Assembly (NCBI RefSeq): GCF_004115155.1
Contig: NZ_RDSM01000001.1
Coordinates: 682,001 to 746,000 of the forward strand
Length of the DNA: 64,000 bases
Direction of reading: 5' to 3'
Source: Granulicella sibirica
GTDB taxonomy: Bacteria; Acidobacteriota; Terriglobia; Terriglobales; Acidobacteriaceae
In this document: piece after piece, positions 63,738 through 64,000 of the stretch
How positions within the stretch are numbered: position 1 is the stretch's first letter
Layout of the letters: each line of letters begins with the position of its first letter
Position numbers and translations under genes: made by a program
Notes under the pieces: model-generated
Told to the model about the DNA's origin: nothing
What the model saw: the letters and a program-made list of their open reading frames with translations, nothing else
The model's database searches: none

Positions 63738-64000
63738 GTGATTACTCGACGGGAGTTTATAGATGGAGTTGCCCTTGGGGCTGCCGGACTTGCGCTGAGT
63801 TCGTCGGCGAGAAGCTATGCACAGATCATGGGCTCGAACGATCGGGTGACCTTCGCGACGATTGGATTGAACAGCCGGGCTTATGCGCATCTTTCTTCGC
63901 TGAAGGCGAACGAGAAGACAAGCAGGCTGGCACATATCGCCGATGTGGACAGCAAGATTCTGGATAAGTACTGCGGGAATGCGACGAAGGAGCTTGGGTA
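63738..64000 (+). CDS. Tat-exported Gfo/Idh/MocA-type oxidoreductase (3' partial)
   Basis: Only 87 codons are in the window. The start is GTG, with GAGGAGAG just upstream. A Tat signal (ITRREFIDGVALGAAGLALS) is followed by SNDRVTFATIGLNSRA, a Rossmann strand-turn in the position of the usual GxGxxG; the first Gly is preserved (IGLNSR) but the loop is altered. Then LAHIADVDSKIL with the acidic residue at the end of strand 2, as expected for NAD(P) binding. It is likely a sugar oxidoreductase working in the periplasm with its bound cofactor. Confidence 0.75.
   Translation, partial: MITRREFIDGVALGAAGLALSSSARSYAQIMGSNDRVTFATIGLNSRAYAHLSSLKANEKTSRLAHIADVDSKILDKYCGNATKELG

Noticed and set aside
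1-64000. tRNA, rRNA, insertion sequence, prophage or integrase
   Set aside because: None recognised by eye on either strand; a covariance-model scan would be needed to exclude a small RNA gene.

Overview
The window looks like chromosomal DNA of an Acidobacteriota bacterium of the Terriglobia (Acidobacteriaceae; Granulicella/Terriglobus/Edaphobacter-like). This is inferred from the gene mix, not from a marker gene: high G+C, a MoxR-DUF58-VWA-DUF4175 operon, many Tat-exported sugar enzymes, NHLP-type export genes, and G-tract intergenic repeats. No rRNA, tRNA, CRISPR, phage or transposase gene was seen.

Layout. 1-7.5 kb (+): a MoxR ATPase (5' cut), a DUF58 protein, a BatA/VWA membrane protein and a very large DUF4175 coiled-coil protein, translationally coupled. 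7.5-16.2 kb (-): an NHLP-type peptide export operon (TolC, HlyD-like adaptor, C39-peptidase ABC transporter, second ABC transporter, cyclic-nucleotide-binding-fold protein) with no recognisable precursor peptide. 16.2-24.6 kb: fabF, a DinB protein, a MarR-GNAT fusion, a secreted orphan, a Tat-exported Rossmann-like protein, a cupin and a GH31 alpha-glucosidase.

24.7-34.6 kb: a tight six-gene minus-strand operon (HpaB-type monooxygenase, DUF2848, cupin, amidase, GH105 hydrolase, Tat-exported mannonate-dehydratase-like protein) faces a divergent marR plus metal-dependent amidohydrolase pair and a TonB-domain protein. This looks like a catabolic locus for a compound carrying uronate, aromatic/heterocyclic and amide parts. 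34.7-41.0 kb (+): an ABC exporter and a 1480-residue cyclic-glucan-synthase-like protein that lacks the usual C-terminal phosphorylase.

41.0-48.4 kb (-): the first half of a division/cell-wall cluster, mraZ-rsmH-ftsL-PBP(PASTA)-murE-murF, with a 10-bp-periodic MraZ operator in front of mraZ. The cluster stops at murF. 48.6-64 kb: mixed singletons: DUF2127, fasciclin, SRPBCC, two orphan PAS histidine kinases, an NTF2-like protein, a dicarboxylate/amino-acid symporter, an M28 peptidase, a TMEM175-like channel, dxs, and a divergent pair of Tat-exported sugar enzymes (TIM-barrel isomerase; Gfo/Idh/MocA oxidoreductase, cut by the right edge).

Non-coding structure: a diverged intergenic element of about 250 bp occurs twice (24.7 and 50.7 kb) with a likely third partial copy (55.6 kb), each time with its G/C-tract end just past a stop codon. 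Two REP-like palindromes share CCCACCTT/AAGGTGGG arms; one of them supplies the last codons of dxs. Start codons were chosen from visible Shine-Dalgarno sequences and overlaps; all functions are homology-style inferences from sequence motifs.
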